From UA16 sp965661575 (GTDB taxonomy: Bacteria > Bacteroidota > Bacteroidia > Flavobacteriales_D > Sanyastnellaceae): DNA of 64,000 bases. The notes beneath the pieces were generated by a model. That model did no database searches. It saw only the letters and a program-made list of their open reading frames with translations, and was not told the DNA's origin. A program made the position numbers and the translations under genes. Positions 53,537 through 61,677 of this stretch are shown here, piece by piece (position 1 is the first letter of the stretch; each line of letters begins with the position of its first letter). Where the stretch lies: NCBI GenBank assembly GCA_965661575.1, contig CBFIEJ010000001.1, positions 1 through 64,000 of the forward strand, in the 5' to 3' direction.

Positions 53537-54650
53537 AACAACTGATTCAGCCCCCACACCATTTCGGTGGCAACGATGGATCGGGCCCATTTTAATCGGC
53601 ACCGGTTCAGCCGTTTCTGTGATTTGGTGGTGGCTTCAGCAAGACATCATCGACCCTGTCACGCAACGTGCCATCCACCCCCTCGAACTCTGGCATTCCT
53701 TCACATGGAGCAAACGTGCAAGCGTGGCAATCATCGGACTGATTGCCTGCATCGCATTGCGTGATTTGGGATACATTTATCGGCTGCGCATCCTTTCCCG
53801 CGGGAGCATGACCTGGCGTCAAGCCCTCGAGAGTATCATCCTTTGGGAACTTGCTTCTGCATTGACTCCGAGTGTTGTTGGCGGTTCAGCAGCGGCAGTT
53901 TGGATCTTGAAAAGAGAAGGCATGCGCTGGGGGAAAAGCTTGGCTACCGTATTTGCGACAGCGTTGATGGACGAACTTTTCTACCTGCTCGCTGTCCCGG
54001 TGATGTTCGGCCTCGCTTTACTATCCCATCATTCCATTTTTCCGAACATACCCCCTGGGATACAGTCCGTAGAAAACAGTCTGCCTGTTCTCTTTGGCGT
54101 GGCTTATGCCTTTATCGCGTGCTTGACGATCATCATTCTCTGGGGCTTGGTCATTCGACCTCAAGCCACCCATCGGATGCTGCTTCGCGCAAGTAAAAAC
54201 AGTCTCCTTCGCCGGTGGAAGAGCCGCATTGAGAAATGGGCAGAAGATTTATTGGAAGCTTCCGAAGCGATGCACAACTCCGGTCATCGGTTTTGGAGTC
54301 GAGCATTTTTAGCCACTTGCGTAAGCTGGGGCGCTCGCTTCGCAACCTTGAACATGGTTTTTCTGATCTTTTACGACAGCATTCCTCATGCGGCACTGAT
54401 CGCTCGTCAACTGGTGTTATGGCTGGTATTGACCATCAGCCCCACCCCAGGCTCATCGGGTGCTGCAGAGCTCGGACTGTCCGCCGTCACATCCGACCTC
54501 ATGGGCGTCGCTTACATTGCCGCAGTCATTCTTATTTGGCGCATCGCAACGTATTTTCTGTACCTCATACTCGGCGCATTTGTACTCCCTCGATGGCTCC
54601 TGAAGACACGAAATCAATCTCCACCGCGTGAACCATTGATGGCTTCTTAA
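53523..54650 (+). CDS. Flippase-like integral membrane protein (UPF0104 family)
   Basis: About eight membrane helices span 375 residues. The motif TPGSSGAAELGLS, with SALTPSVVGGSAAAVWI earlier, marks the LPG synthase membrane family. The start lies inside the radical SAM gene's end (ATG 53523 or 53529), so translation is coupled. It is a paralogue of the gene at 48917-49909 but differs clearly in sequence. The substrate is unknown. Confidence 0.82.
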   Translation: MSMLETTDSAPTPFRWQRWIGPILIGTGSAVSVIWWWLQQDIIDPVTQRAIHPLELWHSFTWSKRASVAIIGLIACIALRDLGYIYRLRILSRGSMTWRQALESIILWELASALTPSVVGGSAAAVWILKREGMRWGKSLATVFATALMDELFYLLAVPVMFGLALLSHHSIFPNIPPGIQSVENSLPVLFGVAYAFIACLTIIILWGLVIRPQATHRMLLRASKNSLLRRWKSRIEKWAEDLLEASEAMHNSGHRFWSRAFLATCVSWGARFATLNMVFLIFYDSIPHAALIARQLVLWLVLTISPTPGSSGAAELGLSAVTSDLMGVAYIAAVILIWRIATYFLYLILGAFVLPRWLLKTRNQSPPREPLMAS

Positions 54651-54655
54651 CTTTG
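54648..54655 (+). promoter_or_regulatory. -7 element for the PLP-enzyme/kmo unit
   Basis: TAACTTTG ends eight bases before the ATG. It overlaps the stop codon of the previous gene. Confidence 0.45.
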
Positions 54656-54663
54656 ACCTAACT

Positions 54664-55833
54664 ATGAAAGCAAACAAACAAATTGGCAAAGGCACCCGAG
54701 CGGTCCATGCTGGGGTGGAACCGGACCCTTCAACCGGGGCGATTATGACGCCAATCTTTCAGACTTCAACCTATATCCAAGAGGCCGTAGGTGTCCACAA
54801 AGGCTGGGAGTATTCACGCAGCTCCAACCCAACACGTGCCGCCTTGGAATCTGCATTTGCCGAACTCGAAGGAGGCACACATGGCCTCGCATTTGCCTCT
54901 GGTCTCGCTGCAATTGATGCGGTCCTCAAAACCTTGAAGCCCGGAGACGAAATCATCGCCGGTCAAGATTTATATGGTGGAACGGCTCGCTTGTTTCGCG
55001 CCAATCATGCTCCCATGGGTTTGGTCTTTCACTTTGTAGATACACAGAACCCAGAATTGGTGGCAGCTGCGATGAACGATCGCACCAAATTGGTTTGGCT
55101 GGAGAGTCCAACCAACCCATTGATGCAGATCACAGATATTGCTGCAATCGCGAAGCTCACAAACCCACGTGGTGTGCTTTTGGCGGTGGATAACACCTTT
55201 GCATCACCCATGCTGCAGCGACCATTGGAGCACGGAGCAGATATTGTCATGCACTCCGTCACAAAGTACATGGGCGGACACAGTGATGTCGTGATGGGCG
55301 CATTGATCACGAAAGACGAAGAAGTAGACGCTGCTTTGCGCACCATTCAAAACAACTGCGGAGCAATTGCTCAACCATTTGATTCGTTCTTGGTGCTGCG
55401 CGGTTTAAAAACGCTGCACCTCAGGGTCGAGCGACATTGCCTCAACGGTCGAAAAATCGCGCATTGGCTCAGAGCGAATTCCAATGTTGGAAAGGTTTAT
55501 TGGCCTGGATTTGAAGACCATCCAGGGCATGAAATTGCTGCACGCCAGATGGATGATTTCGGCGGTATGATTGCCTTTGAATTGGCTGGAAACAACTTGG
55601 ATCAAGCAATGAATTTCGTGGCATCCACTGAGCTCTTTGCCCTTGCGGAATCCCTCGGGGGTGTCGAATCGTTGATTGAGCACCCAGCGGCCATGACACA
55701 CGCTAGCGTGCCTGCAGAAATTCGAGAAGAATTGGGGATTTCAGACGGCTTTATCCGCCTCAGCGTAGGGGTTGAAGACGCTGATGATTTGATCGCAGAT
55801 CTCGAGCAAGCCATGCAAAAAGTAATGCACTAA
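54664..55833 (+). CDS. Cystathionine gamma-lyase/synthase-type PLP enzyme
   Basis: The Cys/Met metabolism PLP family is clear: TRAVHAGVEPDPSTGAIMTP, YSRSSNPTR, FASGLAAIDAV and the Schiff-base Lys (about 200) in HSVTKYMGGHSDVV, with a C-terminal RLSVGVED. Sequence alone does not separate cystathionine gamma-lyase, gamma-synthase or methionine gamma-lyase; the Bacteroidota member of this length (389 aa) is usually called a lyase. kmo follows after four bases, so the two are co-transcribed. Confidence 0.88.
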   Translation: MKANKQIGKGTRAVHAGVEPDPSTGAIMTPIFQTSTYIQEAVGVHKGWEYSRSSNPTRAALESAFAELEGGTHGLAFASGLAAIDAVLKTLKPGDEIIAGQDLYGGTARLFRANHAPMGLVFHFVDTQNPELVAAAMNDRTKLVWLESPTNPLMQITDIAAIAKLTNPRGVLLAVDNTFASPMLQRPLEHGADIVMHSVTKYMGGHSDVVMGALITKDEEVDAALRTIQNNCGAIAQPFDSFLVLRGLKTLHLRVERHCLNGRKIAHWLRANSNVGKVYWPGFEDHPGHEIAARQMDDFGGMIAFELAGNNLDQAMNFVASTELFALAESLGGVESLIEHPAAMTHASVPAEIREELGISDGFIRLSVGVEDADDLIADLEQAMQKVMH

Positions 55834-55837
55834 ACCC

Positions 55838-57238
55838 ATGGCACCAATCAAGTCCAATATCCCAACGGAGCATATGGCCGTCATCGGGGCGGGTCTCGTC
55901 GGAAGTCTCTGGGCATTGATGCTCGCCCAAAGAGGGCATAGAGTGGATGTATTTGAACGACGTCCCGACCCGCGCGTCGGATCGTACAAAGGAGGGAGAA
56001 GCATCAACCTCGCTCTCAGTAATAGAGGTTGGCGAGCCTTGGAAAAGGCCGGGATTGCTGAAGAAGTAAGGAAGATTGCGCTGCCTATTACCCACCGAAC
56101 GATGCACGCTCCGGATGGGGCACTGACGCGACAACCTTATGGACTGCCCAACGAAAACGGATTGTTTGATGACCCTCAATGCATTTATTCCGTCTCGAGG
56201 GGATTGCTGAATAAACTGCTGGTTGAAAAAAGTGAGTCTCACAGCGATGTCGCATACCACTTTGGACATCAATGCGAGGATGTGGATTTGGAGCGCGCGC
56301 ACGTCGTTCTCAGAAATCGAGATGACGAACGAATTGAACACAAATTCGACCGCGTATTCGGAACCGATGGTGCGTTCAGTGCGGTTCGCCAAAAAATGAC
56401 CCGCACCGATCGGTTCGATTTTGAACAGCGTTACTTGACTCACGGTTACAAGGAAATCGAGATGAAACCGGCGGAGAATGGCGACTTCAAAATGGAGTCC
56501 GATGCCTTGCACATTTGGCCACGCGGCGAGTTCATGCTCATGGCGCTGCCCAATCCAGACGGTACATTCACCTGCACGGTTTTTGCTCCTTACGAAGGTG
56601 AAGCTGGCTTGAACAACCTCGAAGAAGAACACCGCGTGCGGGATTATTTCGAAACGCACTTTGCAGATGTCATTCCGCTGGTACCGGATTATGCCGAGCA
56701 ATGGCTTGCCAACCCCACCAGCTCGCTGGTCATGACCCGCTGCAACCCATGGCACAAAGGCGAACGCATATGCCTCATGGGAGATTCAGCGCACGCCATT
56801 GTCCCCTTTTATGGCCAAGGCATGAACAGCGGCATGGAAGACTGCTCAGTGTTGAGTGAGCTCATCGATGAAATGTCTGACGCTTCAGACTGGGGACGTG
56901 TCCTGGAGCAATATTCGGAACTGCGGAAACCTTCGGGCGATGCCATATTGGAACTCGCTCTCAGAAACTACATCGAGATGCGCGACAAAACAGGAGATCC
57001 AAGGTTTCTGCTGCGCAAAAAAATAGAAGCACAAATGGCCGTGAAGTATCCCGGTCGGTGGTTGCCTTTATACTCGCAAGTCACTTTCAGTCACACCCCA
57101 TACGAACAAGCCCTAGCTGCAGGAAAAAAGCAAGATGGAATCATGGAATCCATTTTAGATCGCCCTGGTTTGTCCGAAAACTGGAACACGCCTGAACTCT
57201 TTGAAGAAATCATCCAAGCTTGGGAAGTCGAGGCATGA
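55838..57238 (+). CDS. kmo: Kynurenine 3-monooxygenase
   Basis: KMO hydroxylates L-kynurenine using FAD and NADPH, in tryptophan breakdown or eukaryote-type quinolinate/NAD synthesis. The FAD motif is VIGAGLVGSLWA. GGRSINLALSNRG, YLTHGYKEIEM and WPRGEFMLMALPN are typical of KMO, and GDSAHAIVPFYGQGMNSG is the second FAD motif. The length is 466 aa; a hydrophobic membrane tail as in the eukaryotic enzyme is not obvious. No kynureninase or tryptophan dioxygenase is in the window. It is coupled to the next gene by a four-base overlap. Confidence 0.93.
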   Translation: MAPIKSNIPTEHMAVIGAGLVGSLWALMLAQRGHRVDVFERRPDPRVGSYKGGRSINLALSNRGWRALEKAGIAEEVRKIALPITHRTMHAPDGALTRQPYGLPNENGLFDDPQCIYSVSRGLLNKLLVEKSESHSDVAYHFGHQCEDVDLERAHVVLRNRDDERIEHKFDRVFGTDGAFSAVRQKMTRTDRFDFEQRYLTHGYKEIEMKPAENGDFKMESDALHIWPRGEFMLMALPNPDGTFTCTVFAPYEGEAGLNNLEEEHRVRDYFETHFADVIPLVPDYAEQWLANPTSSLVMTRCNPWHKGERICLMGDSAHAIVPFYGQGMNSGMEDCSVLSELIDEMSDASDWGRVLEQYSELRKPSGDAILELALRNYIEMRDKTGDPRFLLRKKIEAQMAVKYPGRWLPLYSQVTFSHTPYEQALAAGKKQDGIMESILDRPGLSENWNTPELFEEIIQAWEVEA

Positions 57239-58143
57239 GCCACGAAAAAACAGTTTTGAAGGGTTTTGTTCAGAGCGCAACATTTTTGCTCCTACTTGGA
57301 GGATTCGCCCCTCCTGCCAATGGCCAATCAGACATTTTGTTTGATGCGCAACGCAATCAATTTCGGGGCAGTGGATGGACCGTTGGTGCCGGAGTTCATT
57401 GGCTTCATGCAAATCCAGAAGCGTCGGAGTCCGTTCTATCCGTGGTCAATGAAATCGACCAAATCGACACACTGCACGCTGGAGCCTGGAGTCATCAAGG
57501 TTCCACGGCACTGAAGCTTGGCATAGGATATTGGCACGTGGCCAAACGCCCCGTTCTTTGGGATCGGATAAGCATCCAGTTGGAAGGAGGAAAACAACGA
57601 GCTGAATCAATTTTCCTCGGCAATGTTGCAGACTCAACGGGGTTGCTCATTCCAGATACGCTCACCGATATCAGCTCTGCAGTAGTCTTATCAGAATTAA
57701 CACTCCGGCTTCATCGCGCCATTGAATTGAAGCCTGACTTTTTCATGGAGGCCCAGATGGGACTGGGATGGGATGCCGAATGGGGAGGATCATTCAGTCG
57801 GTCTGGACCGGTGCATCGTTTCGTTCCAAGAACAGACCCCGCGCGTCATCGGTTGGCATTGGAACTGGGGGTCGGGGTCGGGGTGCGGACCCGAGCGGGC
57901 CGCTACTTGCGCATCATAGCCCAGACTGACGCTTTGCAGCTCGCACCGCTGGCGAATGACGGCGGTGGGCTTATAGACCGCTATGAAGGAGCATTTCGCT
58001 CCGCTCATCTCACAATCAAGTGGGATTTTCTGCGAGATAAACCAGACGTGTCGTGTGCAGGAAAAAACTTAGGAAACGAGGCAATGCCACTTTTTGAGCC
58101 CGCCATGCAGCGCAAAATGAAAAAGCGACGCCGAAGGGGATAA
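57235..58143 (+). CDS. Exported beta-rich outer-membrane protein
   Basis: The signal peptide (about 10-34) ends in ANG before QSDILFDAQ. The mature protein alternates short hydrophobic strands and charged turns (WTVGAGVHWLHA, LGIGYWHVA, FFMEAQMGLGWDA) like a small beta-barrel, but the C-terminus is Lys/Arg-rich (KMKKRRRRG) rather than an aromatic end. No family recognised. Its ATG overlaps kmo's TGA, so it is translated with kmo, though no functional link is evident. A G-rich stretch near 57867-57888 encodes alternating Gly-Val. Confidence 0.65.
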   Translation: MSHEKTVLKGFVQSATFLLLLGGFAPPANGQSDILFDAQRNQFRGSGWTVGAGVHWLHANPEASESVLSVVNEIDQIDTLHAGAWSHQGSTALKLGIGYWHVAKRPVLWDRISIQLEGGKQRAESIFLGNVADSTGLLIPDTLTDISSAVVLSELTLRLHRAIELKPDFFMEAQMGLGWDAEWGGSFSRSGPVHRFVPRTDPARHRLALELGVGVGVRTRAGRYLRIIAQTDALQLAPLANDGGGLIDRYEGAFRSAHLTIKWDFLRDKPDVSCAGKNLGNEAMPLFEPAMQRKMKKRRRRG

Positions 58144-58174
58144 TACGACTGCAGCGGATGGTGATGCTTTCCTT

Positions 58175-58570
58175 TTATCGCTCAGCACAAAGCTCTACGA
58201 GGACTTTGGAGGAATCCGCAGGGTGAAGAAATGCAATCATTTTCTGATCGGCGCCTTCCTTTGGCCCACTCACAACACGGTAGCCCAGTGTTTGCAGGTG
58301 GTCAATTTCAGCCTGTAAATCATCCACAGCAAAAGCGAGGTGATGCAAACCTTCTCCGCGTTTCTCAATGTGTTTTGCAATCGGGCCATCGGCATCAGTC
58401 GATTCCAGCAACTCCACCTTGCTCTCTCCCGTTTGAAAAAAGCTCACCTTCACGGACTCAGAAGGGACGCTTTCACGTTTGAAGGCCGGCTCCCCGAGAA
58501 TGTCTTCGAAGATGCGCTCTGCCGCCTCCAAGTCTCTGACGGCAATGCCGATGTGTTCGATTCGTTTCAT
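58175..58570 (-). CDS. mce: Methylmalonyl-CoA epimerase
   Basis: MCE interconverts the epimers of methylmalonyl-CoA between propionyl-CoA carboxylase and the mutase. The single VOC module begins MKRIEHIGIAVRDLE and has GEGLHHLAFAVDD and VLVELC, giving the His, His and Glu metal ligands and matching the family's length (131 aa here). Upstream starts at 58576 (ATG) and 58591 (TTG) are possible but less typical. Its promoter is back-to-back with that of the SDR gene. Confidence 0.92.
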   Translation of the reverse strand: MKRIEHIGIAVRDLEAAERIFEDILGEPAFKRESVPSESVKVSFFQTGESKVELLESTDADGPIAKHIEKRGEGLHHLAFAVDDLQAEIDHLQTLGYRVVSGPKEGADQKMIAFLHPADSSKVLVELCAER

Positions 58571-58588
58571 AATCATTCGCGTGTGTTT

Positions 58589-58596
58589 CAAATGTA
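58589..58596 (-). promoter_or_regulatory. -7 element for mce
   Basis: The minus strand reads TACATTTG, 18 bases before the preferred ATG. Confidence 0.45.
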
Positions 58597-58621
58597 CAGC
58601 ATGATTTGAGCCCCGCTGTCC

Positions 58622-58629
58622 TAAATTCG
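58622..58629 (+). promoter_or_regulatory. -7 element for the SDR gene
   Basis: TAAATTCG ends four bases before the ATG. Confidence 0.45.
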
Positions 58630-58633
58630 CCGC

Positions 58634-59437
58634 ATGTCAAATGAATTCAAGGAATGGATGCCACTCGATCTCTCGGGTAAAACCGCCGTGGTATGTGGAT
58701 CAACACAGGGAATTGGCTGGGCAGCAGCATCACACCTCGCAGGTCTCGGTGCCAAAATTGTTTTGCTCTCCCGAAACGCAGAAAGCCTTAAAACATCACT
58801 TTCCAAATTGCCAGGCAACGCCAACCATGCAATCGCAGTGGCTGATTTTAGCAACCCCAGTGAGGTGCGCGATACCATCCGAGGGATCGTTGAAAAAGAA
58901 ACCATTCACATCCTCGTCAACAACACAGGTGGACCCGCAGGCGGACCCATTGTCAACGCAGAAATTGACGCCTTCCGAACCACATTCGAACAGCACCTCG
59001 TCTGCAATCAAATTTTGGCTCAAGCCGTTCTCCCCGGCATGAAAAGTGCAGGCTACGGCAGAATCATCAATGTCATCAGCACGAGTGTAAAACAACCTCT
59101 TCCCAACTTAGGCGTGAGTAACACCATCCGAGGCGCTGTAGCCAGTTGGGCCAAAACTTGGGCAAATGAAGTCGGCGTTTATGGCATTACCGTGAACAAT
59201 GTTCTGCCTGGAGCCACCAACACGGCAAGGCTCGACCAGATCATCGAAAATAAATCAGCCAAAACAAGCACCCCGGCAGACGAAATTCGACAGCAAATGG
59301 CGAATGCGGTGCCTATGAAACGCACAGGAAACCCGGAAGAAGTGGGGCGAGCTATCGCCTTTTTAGCCTCACCTTCAGCGAGTTACATCTCCGGTGTGAA
59401 TTTACCTGTGGATGGAGGCCGAACTTCTTCCTTGTGA
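58634..59437 (+). CDS. Atypical short-chain dehydrogenase/reductase
   Basis: The Rossmann loop is CGSTQGIG, followed by VNNTGGPAGG in place of the usual NNAG. After the STS stretch the position of the catalytic YxxxK reads SNTIR, so both Tyr and Lys are replaced (Ser and Arg). I recall a subfamily of SDRs with this SN-x-x-R pattern, usually annotated as 3-oxoacyl-ACP reductase; activity cannot be assumed. The C-terminal NLPVDGGRTSSL is a standard SDR ending. The length is 267 aa. It is divergent from mce and precedes gdhA. Confidence 0.82.
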   Translation: MSNEFKEWMPLDLSGKTAVVCGSTQGIGWAAASHLAGLGAKIVLLSRNAESLKTSLSKLPGNANHAIAVADFSNPSEVRDTIRGIVEKETIHILVNNTGGPAGGPIVNAEIDAFRTTFEQHLVCNQILAQAVLPGMKSAGYGRIINVISTSVKQPLPNLGVSNTIRGAVASWAKTWANEVGVYGITVNNVLPGATNTARLDQIIENKSAKTSTPADEIRQQMANAVPMKRTGNPEEVGRAIAFLASPSASYISGVNLPVDGGRTSSL

Positions 59438-59439
59438 AT

Positions 59440-59447
59440 TAAATTTG
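59440..59447 (+). promoter_or_regulatory. -7 element for gdhA
   Basis: TAAATTTG matches the consensus, 26 bases before the gdhA ATG. Confidence 0.5.
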
Positions 59448-59473
59448 CACCACTAACGTTAATAAACACGTTG

Positions 59474-60829
59474 ATGACCCACTCTATCCACGAGCAGGTG
59501 CAGCACTTCATGAATGAAGTCACCGCTCAAAATCCGCACGAACCTGAGTTCATTCAAGCGGTCCAAGAAGTTGCCGAAACTGTCATTCCTTTCATTTCCA
59601 ATCATCCAAAATACGCCAAGGAACAAATCCTGAAGCGCATGGTGGAACCTGAACGTGTCATCATGTTCCGGGTGCCTTGGACGGACGATGATGGGAACGT
59701 TCAAGTAAATCGAGGGTACAGAGTTGAATTCAACTCCGCAATTGGTCCTTACAAAGGCGGCTTGCGCTTCCACCCAACTGTCAACCTCAGTGTTTTGAAA
59801 TTCTTGGGATTCGAACAGGTATTCAAAAACAGTTTGACCACGCTTCCAATGGGCGGTGGAAAAGGCGGTGCCGATTTCAACCCCAAAGGAAAATCTGATC
59901 GTGAAGTGATGCAGTTTTGCCAAAGCTTCATGACCGAGTTGTCCCGACACATTGGGCCAAACACCGACGTACCAGCTGGGGACATTGGTGTCGGAGGCCG
60001 AGAAATCGGTTACATGTTTGGACAATACAAACGCCTGAGAAACGAATTCACCGGTGTGTTGACAGGCAAAGGCCGCAACTGGGGTGGGTCGTTGATCCGC
60101 CCAGAAGCTACTGGATACGGTGCTGTGTACTTTGCCGCCGAAATGCTCAACACCAAGGGGCAAGACTTTGCCGGCAAAGAAGTTGTTATTTCAGGATCTG
60201 GTAACGTCGCGCAATACGCTGCGGAAAAGGTGATCCAGATGGGTGGAAAAGTACTCACCATGTCGGACTCAGGAGGATTCGTCCACGATCCCAATGGCAT
60301 TGACCAGAATAAACTGGCCTGGATCATGGATTTGAAAAATGGTCGCCGCGGGCGAATTTCAGAATACACCGATGCACACCCCGGTTCAACATACCACGCG
60401 GGAGGTCGGCCTTGGAGCATCAGCTGCGACGCAGCCTTTCCATGTGCTACACAGAATGAACTGGAAGCTTCGGACGCTGCCAATCTCATCTCCAATGGCT
60501 GCATGGTCGTAGCTGAAGGAGCAAATATGCCGAGCACGCCCGAAGCGATTGAAGCATTTCAAGCAGCCAAGGTGCTCTTCGCACCGGGCAAGGCGTCAAA
60601 CGCTGGTGGTGTGGCAACAAGCGGACTTGAAATGTCCCAAAACAGCCTGCGTTTGTCTTGGTCTCGCGAAGAAGTAGATCAGCGATTGCTGGCCATCATG
60701 AAAGACATTCATTCACAGTGCGTTGCATTTGGAAAAGACGAGAATGGCTATGTGGATTATGTCAAAGGGGCAAACATCGCCGGTTTTGTGAAAGTCGCGG
60801 ACGCGATGATCGATCAGGGCATCGTCTAA
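59474..60829 (+). CDS. gdhA: NADP-type glutamate dehydrogenase
   Basis: GDH aminates 2-oxoglutarate to glutamate. The catalytic block is LPMGGGKGGADFNPKGKSD and the Asp lies in PAGDIGVGGREIGYMFG; the Rossmann motif is SGSGNVAQYAAEK. The N-terminal GYRVEFNSAIGPYKGGLRFH is typical of the hexameric bacterial enzyme of about 450 aa, which normally uses NADPH; cofactor use is inferred from that type. ATG 59474 follows a TTG by one codon. Confidence 0.95.
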   Translation: MTHSIHEQVQHFMNEVTAQNPHEPEFIQAVQEVAETVIPFISNHPKYAKEQILKRMVEPERVIMFRVPWTDDDGNVQVNRGYRVEFNSAIGPYKGGLRFHPTVNLSVLKFLGFEQVFKNSLTTLPMGGGKGGADFNPKGKSDREVMQFCQSFMTELSRHIGPNTDVPAGDIGVGGREIGYMFGQYKRLRNEFTGVLTGKGRNWGGSLIRPEATGYGAVYFAAEMLNTKGQDFAGKEVVISGSGNVAQYAAEKVIQMGGKVLTMSDSGGFVHDPNGIDQNKLAWIMDLKNGRRGRISEYTDAHPGSTYHAGGRPWSISCDAAFPCATQNELEASDAANLISNGCMVVAEGANMPSTPEAIEAFQAAKVLFAPGKASNAGGVATSGLEMSQNSLRLSWSREEVDQRLLAIMKDIHSQCVAFGKDENGYVDYVKGANIAGFVKVADAMIDQGIV

Positions 60830-60847
60830 ACGAAATCCAGAACGGGT

Positions 60848-60855
60848 TATCTTTG
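60848..60855 (+). promoter_or_regulatory. -7 element for the b-type membrane protein gene
   Basis: TATCTTTG ends four bases before the ATG. Confidence 0.5.
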
Positions 60856-60859
60856 GAGC

Positions 60860-61312
60860 ATGATTACCGGATTCCAACACCTGCACAGCGCTATGCGCTG
60901 GGTCGTGCTCGCCCTCATCGTCGTCACCATTTTGAAAGCTTGGTCCGCCAAGCGCAACGGAAGTAGCTTTTCAGCTGGCCAAGCGAAATTGGGTCTTTTC
61001 TCCATGATCAGCCTCCATGTGCAACTGCTTTTGGGTCTCGCTCTTTACTTTATGAAAGGCTGGGCTTCCTTACTCGGCTCGCCTGGAGTGATGTCATCAA
61101 CGGTTATGCGGTTTTTCACGGTCGAGCATCTCGTTGGAATGTTGATTGCCATCTTATTCGGCACCTTAGGGCACAGCTTGGTCAAACGAGCGGACACCGA
61201 TGAGTTGAAAAACAACCGTCAATTCCGGTATTTCCTCATCGCTCTTGTGATCATCATTGCAAGCATTCCATGGCCCGTGCGCCCCGGTTTCGAGGCTTAC
61301 GGTTGGTTCTGA
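60860..61312 (+). CDS. Four-helix membrane protein, possible b-type cytochrome
   Basis: Four hydrophobic helices are visible at about 12-28, 46-66, 87-103 and 125-143. Histidines sit near helix ends (FQHLHSAMRW, SLHVQLLLG, VEHLVGMLI, LGHSLV), a spacing that could bind one or two haems as in small cytochrome b561-like proteins; such Bacteroidota proteins are often labelled cytochrome B. The length is 150 aa. It is followed by a cytochrome c lipoprotein, which supports an electron-transfer role, but haem binding is inferred. Confidence 0.7.
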   Translation: MITGFQHLHSAMRWVVLALIVVTILKAWSAKRNGSSFSAGQAKLGLFSMISLHVQLLLGLALYFMKGWASLLGSPGVMSSTVMRFFTVEHLVGMLIAILFGTLGHSLVKRADTDELKNNRQFRYFLIALVIIIASIPWPVRPGFEAYGWF

Positions 61313-61331
61313 TTTGGTTGAACAGAATACC

Positions 61332-61670
61332 TTGAGCCGCCACTCACTGCTCCTTGGCTTTTTGCCATTTTTATTGCTAGTCCAATGCGGTCCGGGCAAA
61401 GGTCCCGCTGAATCGAGTTCCCCATCCAGCCCGCAGCCATCAATTGCCTCCATCAAGCGAGCGTACACAATGAAATGTTCGCTTTGCCATGGCAACGATG
61501 GCAAACTGATGGCTTCGAAGGCTCCCGACCTCAGTGTTTCCAAAATGAGTCTCGAAGAACGCATTGCGCTCATCACCTATGGAAAGGGAACCATGCCTCC
61601 GCAAAAAGACATCCTCGACGCCGCCACCATTCGTGGCGTTGCTGCATACATCGAAGAATTCAGGGATTAA
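61332..61670 (+). CDS. Small cytochrome c lipoprotein
   Basis: The short protein has a lipobox LLVQC (Cys about 19), a Ser/Pro linker and a c-type haem site CSLCH (about 49-53), with a probable axial Met in GTMPPQ (about 88). The cytochrome c domain is about 70 residues. The start is uncertain: TTG 61332 gives a clean lipoprotein signal, TTG 61314 is an alternative, and an ATG at 61257 would read through the previous gene. It should carry electrons at the periplasmic face. hflX follows after seven bases. Confidence 0.8.
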   Translation: MSRHSLLLGFLPFLLLVQCGPGKGPAESSSPSSPQPSIASIKRAYTMKCSLCHGNDGKLMASKAPDLSVSKMSLEERIALITYGKGTMPPQKDILDAATIRGVAAYIEEFRD

Positions 61671-61677
61671 CGCGACC

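Noticed and set aside
55760..56755. A 331-codon open frame antisense to kmo
   Set aside because: kmo is clearly real on the other strand with all FAD motifs; the antisense frame shows no family resemblance and follows from kmo's codon use.
57867..57888. G-rich run (GGGGG TC GGGG TC GGGG) that could form a G-quadruplex
   Set aside because: It simply encodes alternating Gly and Val in a barrel-like protein; there is no regulatory context.
61257..61331. ATG start for the cytochrome c gene inside the preceding membrane protein gene
   Set aside because: It would place 25 residues without signal character ahead of the lipoprotein signal; a TTG start gives a clean lipobox.
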